Below, piece after piece: positions 62,477-64,000 of a stretch of DNA of 64,000 nucleotides. Position 1 is the stretch's first letter. Each line of letters begins with the position of its first letter. Under the pieces are notes generated by a model that was not told where the DNA came from, did no database searches, and saw nothing but the letters and a program-made list of their open reading frames with translations. The DNA comes from Teichococcus deserti (GTDB lineage Bacteria > Pseudomonadota > Alphaproteobacteria > Acetobacterales > Acetobacteraceae): assembly GCF_001982615.1 (NCBI RefSeq), contig NZ_MLCO01000013.1, positions 1 through 64,000 on the forward strand. Reading direction: 5' to 3'. The translations under genes and the position numbers were made by a program.

Positions 62477-62498
62477 GATTATTGAGAGTCATTCGCAT
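62477..62498. promoter_or_regulatory. Fur-box-like operator upstream of the exbB locus
   Basis: The stretch from GATTATTGAGAGTCATTCG (62477-62495) matches about 12 of 17 core positions of the classical Fur consensus built on ATAATGATAATCATTAT. It is AT-rich in a GC-rich setting and 38 bases before the first possible start of the operon. Confidence 0.6.
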
Positions 62499-62535
62499 TG
62501 CAACCACCTCTCATTAGCGGCATAAGCCATCGCAG

Positions 62536-63009
62536 ATGCGAAAGGGTAATGCCGAGATGCCGCTCCGCCGGATCCTCTCCGCCTTCGGGCTGATCGCCGC
62601 GCTCGCCGTGATGGGGGCCGTGGGCCTCGCTGGCCAGGCCCAGGCGCAGGGCCAGACGGCGAAGATCGGGCTGGAGCTGAACCGGCTGGAAAGCCGTCCG
62701 GAAGGTTGCCGGGTGTGGCTGCTGCTGCGCAACCCGGCGCCCGAGGCGGTCGATCCCTTGCGCCTGGACCTGCTGATCTTCGGCAAGGACGGGGTGATCG
62801 CCCGCCGGCTGGCGCTGGATGTCGGCCCCCTGCCGCAGGAAAAGACCATGGCCCGTATCTTCGACCTGGCCAGCCAGCCGTGTGACGGGATCGGCGCGGT
62901 GCTGCTGAACGACCTTCTGGCCTGCGGCGGCACCCCCGAGAGCCGGGCCGCCTGCCTGCCGCGTCTAGCGCTCGCCTCGCGCGTCGATGGCGTCACTTTC
63001 GAGAAGTAA
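62536..63009 (+). CDS. Hypothetical exported protein upstream of exbB
   Basis: A 157-residue protein with a signal peptide (about residues 8-37, PLRRILSAFGLIAALAVMGA, ending AQAQ). The mature part of about 115 residues has KIGLELNRLESRPEGCRVWL, LDLLIFGKDGVIARRLALDV, and a C-terminal DLASQPCDGIGAVLLNDLLA. Three or four Cys suggest a disulfide. I recall such proteins beside exbB/tolQ in Acetobacteraceae but know no function. The ATG at 62536 lacks a ribosome site; the ATG at 62557 has AAAGGG upstream and may be the true start. It shares the Fur-like promoter. Confidence 0.75.
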   Translation: MRKGNAEMPLRRILSAFGLIAALAVMGAVGLAGQAQAQGQTAKIGLELNRLESRPEGCRVWLLLRNPAPEAVDPLRLDLLIFGKDGVIARRLALDVGPLPQEKTMARIFDLASQPCDGIGAVLLNDLLACGGTPESRAACLPRLALASRVDGVTFEK

Positions 63010-63019
63010 GGAGGTCGCG

Positions 63020-63787
63020 ATGAACCCGACCGAGACCGTGACCGCCGTCCCCGGCGTCGTTCCTGGCGTCGACGCCGCCATCGCCGCTGCGGGCCATGGC
63101 CCGGACATGTCGATGCTCGGCCTGTTCATGCAGGCCGACTGGGTGGTCAAGGCGGTGATGATCGCGCTTGCGCTGGCCTCCATCATCTGCTGGGCGATCA
63201 TCGTCGAGAAGTCGCTGCTGCTCGGTCGGCTGAAGCGGGAGATCCGCGGCCTGCTGGCCGCCGCCGCGCCGGGCGCCGGGCAAGGCCTGCCTTCGCCGCA
63301 GGGCGAGGGGCTGGCTGCCCGCGTGCTGCGCGCCGGCACCCGCGAGTGGCGCGACGGCCGCGAGCAGGGCGAGAGCCGCTTCGAGTACCGGCACCGCATG
63401 GAGCATGCGATGCGCCACGCCCTGTCCGGCGAGTTGCGCCGGGTCGAGCCGGGGCTGCCTTTCCTGGCCACCACCGGCGCTGTCGCCCCCTTCATCGGGC
63501 TGTTCGGCACCGTCTGGGGCATCATGAACAGCTTCGCCGGCATCGCGCAGAGCAACGACACCAGCCTGGCGGTGGTCGCCCCCGGCATCGCCGAGGCGCT
63601 GTTCGCGACCGCGATCGGCCTGATCGCTGCCATCCCGGCCGTCATGGCCTATAACCGGCTGCTGGTGCGGCTCGGCCGGCTGCGCGCCGACGGGCAGTCC
63701 GCCGCCGCCGACCTGGCCGCCAGCCTGTCGCGCCGCCCGCCCAGCCTGGCCGCCGCCAGTGCCAGCCGCAGCGCGGCGGCGGAGTAA
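63020..63787 (+). CDS. exbB: TonB-system proton channel ExbB (MotA/TolQ/ExbB family)
   Basis: A 255-residue inner-membrane protein with three helices: [20 protein letters not shown] (about 50-69), [20 protein letters not shown] (near 155), and [18 protein letters not shown] (near 205). The TVWGIMNSF and [12 protein letters not shown] segments form the proton path with ExbD. The ATG at 63020 has a perfect AAGGAGGT site. ExbB and TolQ are hard to separate; the Fur-like operator and absence of tol genes in view favour ExbB. Confidence 0.88.
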   Translation: MNPTETVTAVPGVVPGVDAAIAAAGHGPDMSMLGLFMQADWVVKAVMIALALASIICWAIIVEKSLLLGRLKREIRGLLAAAAPGAGQGLPSPQGEGLAARVLRAGTREWRDGREQGESRFEYRHRMEHAMRHALSGELRRVEPGLPFLATTGAVAPFIGLFGTVWGIMNSFAGIAQSNDTSLAVVAPGIAEALFATAIGLIAAIPAVMAYNRLLVRLGRLRADGQSAAADLAASLSRRPPSLAAASASRSAAAE

Positions 63788-63792
63788 GCCGG

Positions 63793-64000
63793 ATGGCCTT
63801 CGCTGGCCCGAGCCACAGCGGCGGGGATGACGACGCCCCGCTGCCGATGGCGGACATGAACGTCACCCCGCTGGTCGACGTCATGCTGGTGCTGCTGATC
63901 GTCTTCATGGTGGCGGCACCGATGATGGTCGTTGGCGTGCCGGTGAACCTGCCGAAGACCGCCGCCCCCCGCGCCGCCGCACCGCGGCCGCCGGTGGTGC
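63793..64000 (+). CDS. exbD: Biopolymer transport protein ExbD, N-terminal part (cut by window end)
   Basis: The first 69 residues of an ExbD/TolR protein. [20 protein letters not shown] carries the essential Asp in the single membrane helix that works with ExbB. The gene runs off the window. It begins five bases after the exbB stop, so it is the same operon. As with exbB, TolR is the alternative name. Confidence 0.9.
   Translation, partial: MAFAGPSHSGGDDDAPLPMADMNVTPLVDVMLVLLIVFMVAAPMMVVGVPVNLPKTAAPRAAAPRPPVV

Overview
This is a very GC-rich, gene-dense chromosomal segment. It carries about 56 recognisable protein genes and three tRNA genes. I see no insertion sequence, phage module or CRISPR array. 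Gene content and order point to an alphaproteobacterium of the order Rhodospirillales, most likely Acetobacteraceae (Roseomonas-like). The evidence is a GatCAB amidotransferase operon, a PleD-type diguanylate cyclase, the pair Hsp20-DUF1150, a ruvX/pyrB/pyrC/plsY/dprA/topA/rnr block divergent from gatC, a dapD/dapE block after yihA/argB, and a pseudo-dihydroorotase of the alphaproteobacterial kind. The family assignment is inference from reading, not from a database search.

Layout. 1-7.4 kb: the start of glnE (cut by the window edge) lies back to back with a large AsmA-like envelope protein. Then come a small DUF3574 lipoprotein, tyrS, anmK (peptidoglycan recycling) and an alpha/beta hydrolase. 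7.8-14.5 kb: a sulfur-trafficking cluster holds iscR, two cysteine desulfurases, an M20 peptidase, a [2Fe-2S] ferredoxin, TenA and mnmA, followed by elongator tRNA-Met. 14.5-30.3 kb: a mixed accessory stretch holds a small unknown protein, radC, an orphan peptide-binding protein with a hydrolase, an ATP-grasp ligase behind a striking inverted repeat, and a PAS-GGDEF-EAL protein. It continues with an amidohydrolase, a class II aldolase, an EamA exporter, an RlmI-like methyltransferase, Tam, 3-hydroxybutyrate dehydrogenase and a flavoprotein that has lost its redox cysteines. 30.5-39.4 kb: rpmH-rnpA-yidD-yidC-yihA, argB, dapD-dapE, a membrane protein and pleD. 39.4-52.4 kb, almost all on the minus strand: ruvX, a LuxR-type regulator, then the tightly coupled run pyrB-pyrC'-plsY-dprA-topA-rnr-S41 protease, then rpmG. 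52.4-64 kb: gatCAB, a GST, tRNA-Ser, two small unknown genes, tag, a Nudix hydrolase, def-fmt-truA, hsp20-DUF1150, tRNA-Thr, and a Fur-box-preceded exbB/exbD locus cut by the window end.

How the genes work together. Most of the window is housekeeping: translation (tyrS, gatCAB, def/fmt, rpmH, rpmG, tRNAs, mnmA, truA), membrane biogenesis (yidC/yidD, plsY, AsmA-like), lysine, arginine and pyrimidine synthesis, and DNA metabolism (topA, dprA, ruvX, radC, tag). The IscR cluster plausibly supplies persulfide sulfur to MnmA and electrons through the ferredoxin. The Fur-like site before exbB suggests iron-controlled TonB energisation. The two c-di-GMP proteins are a cyclase (PleD) and a probable phosphodiesterase.

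I found no convincing wholly new multi-gene system. The most unusual items are the pseudo-dihydroorotase, the cysteine-less flavoprotein, the IscR insertion, the inverted repeat before the ATP-grasp gene, and two small uncharacterised genes beside tRNA-Ser.
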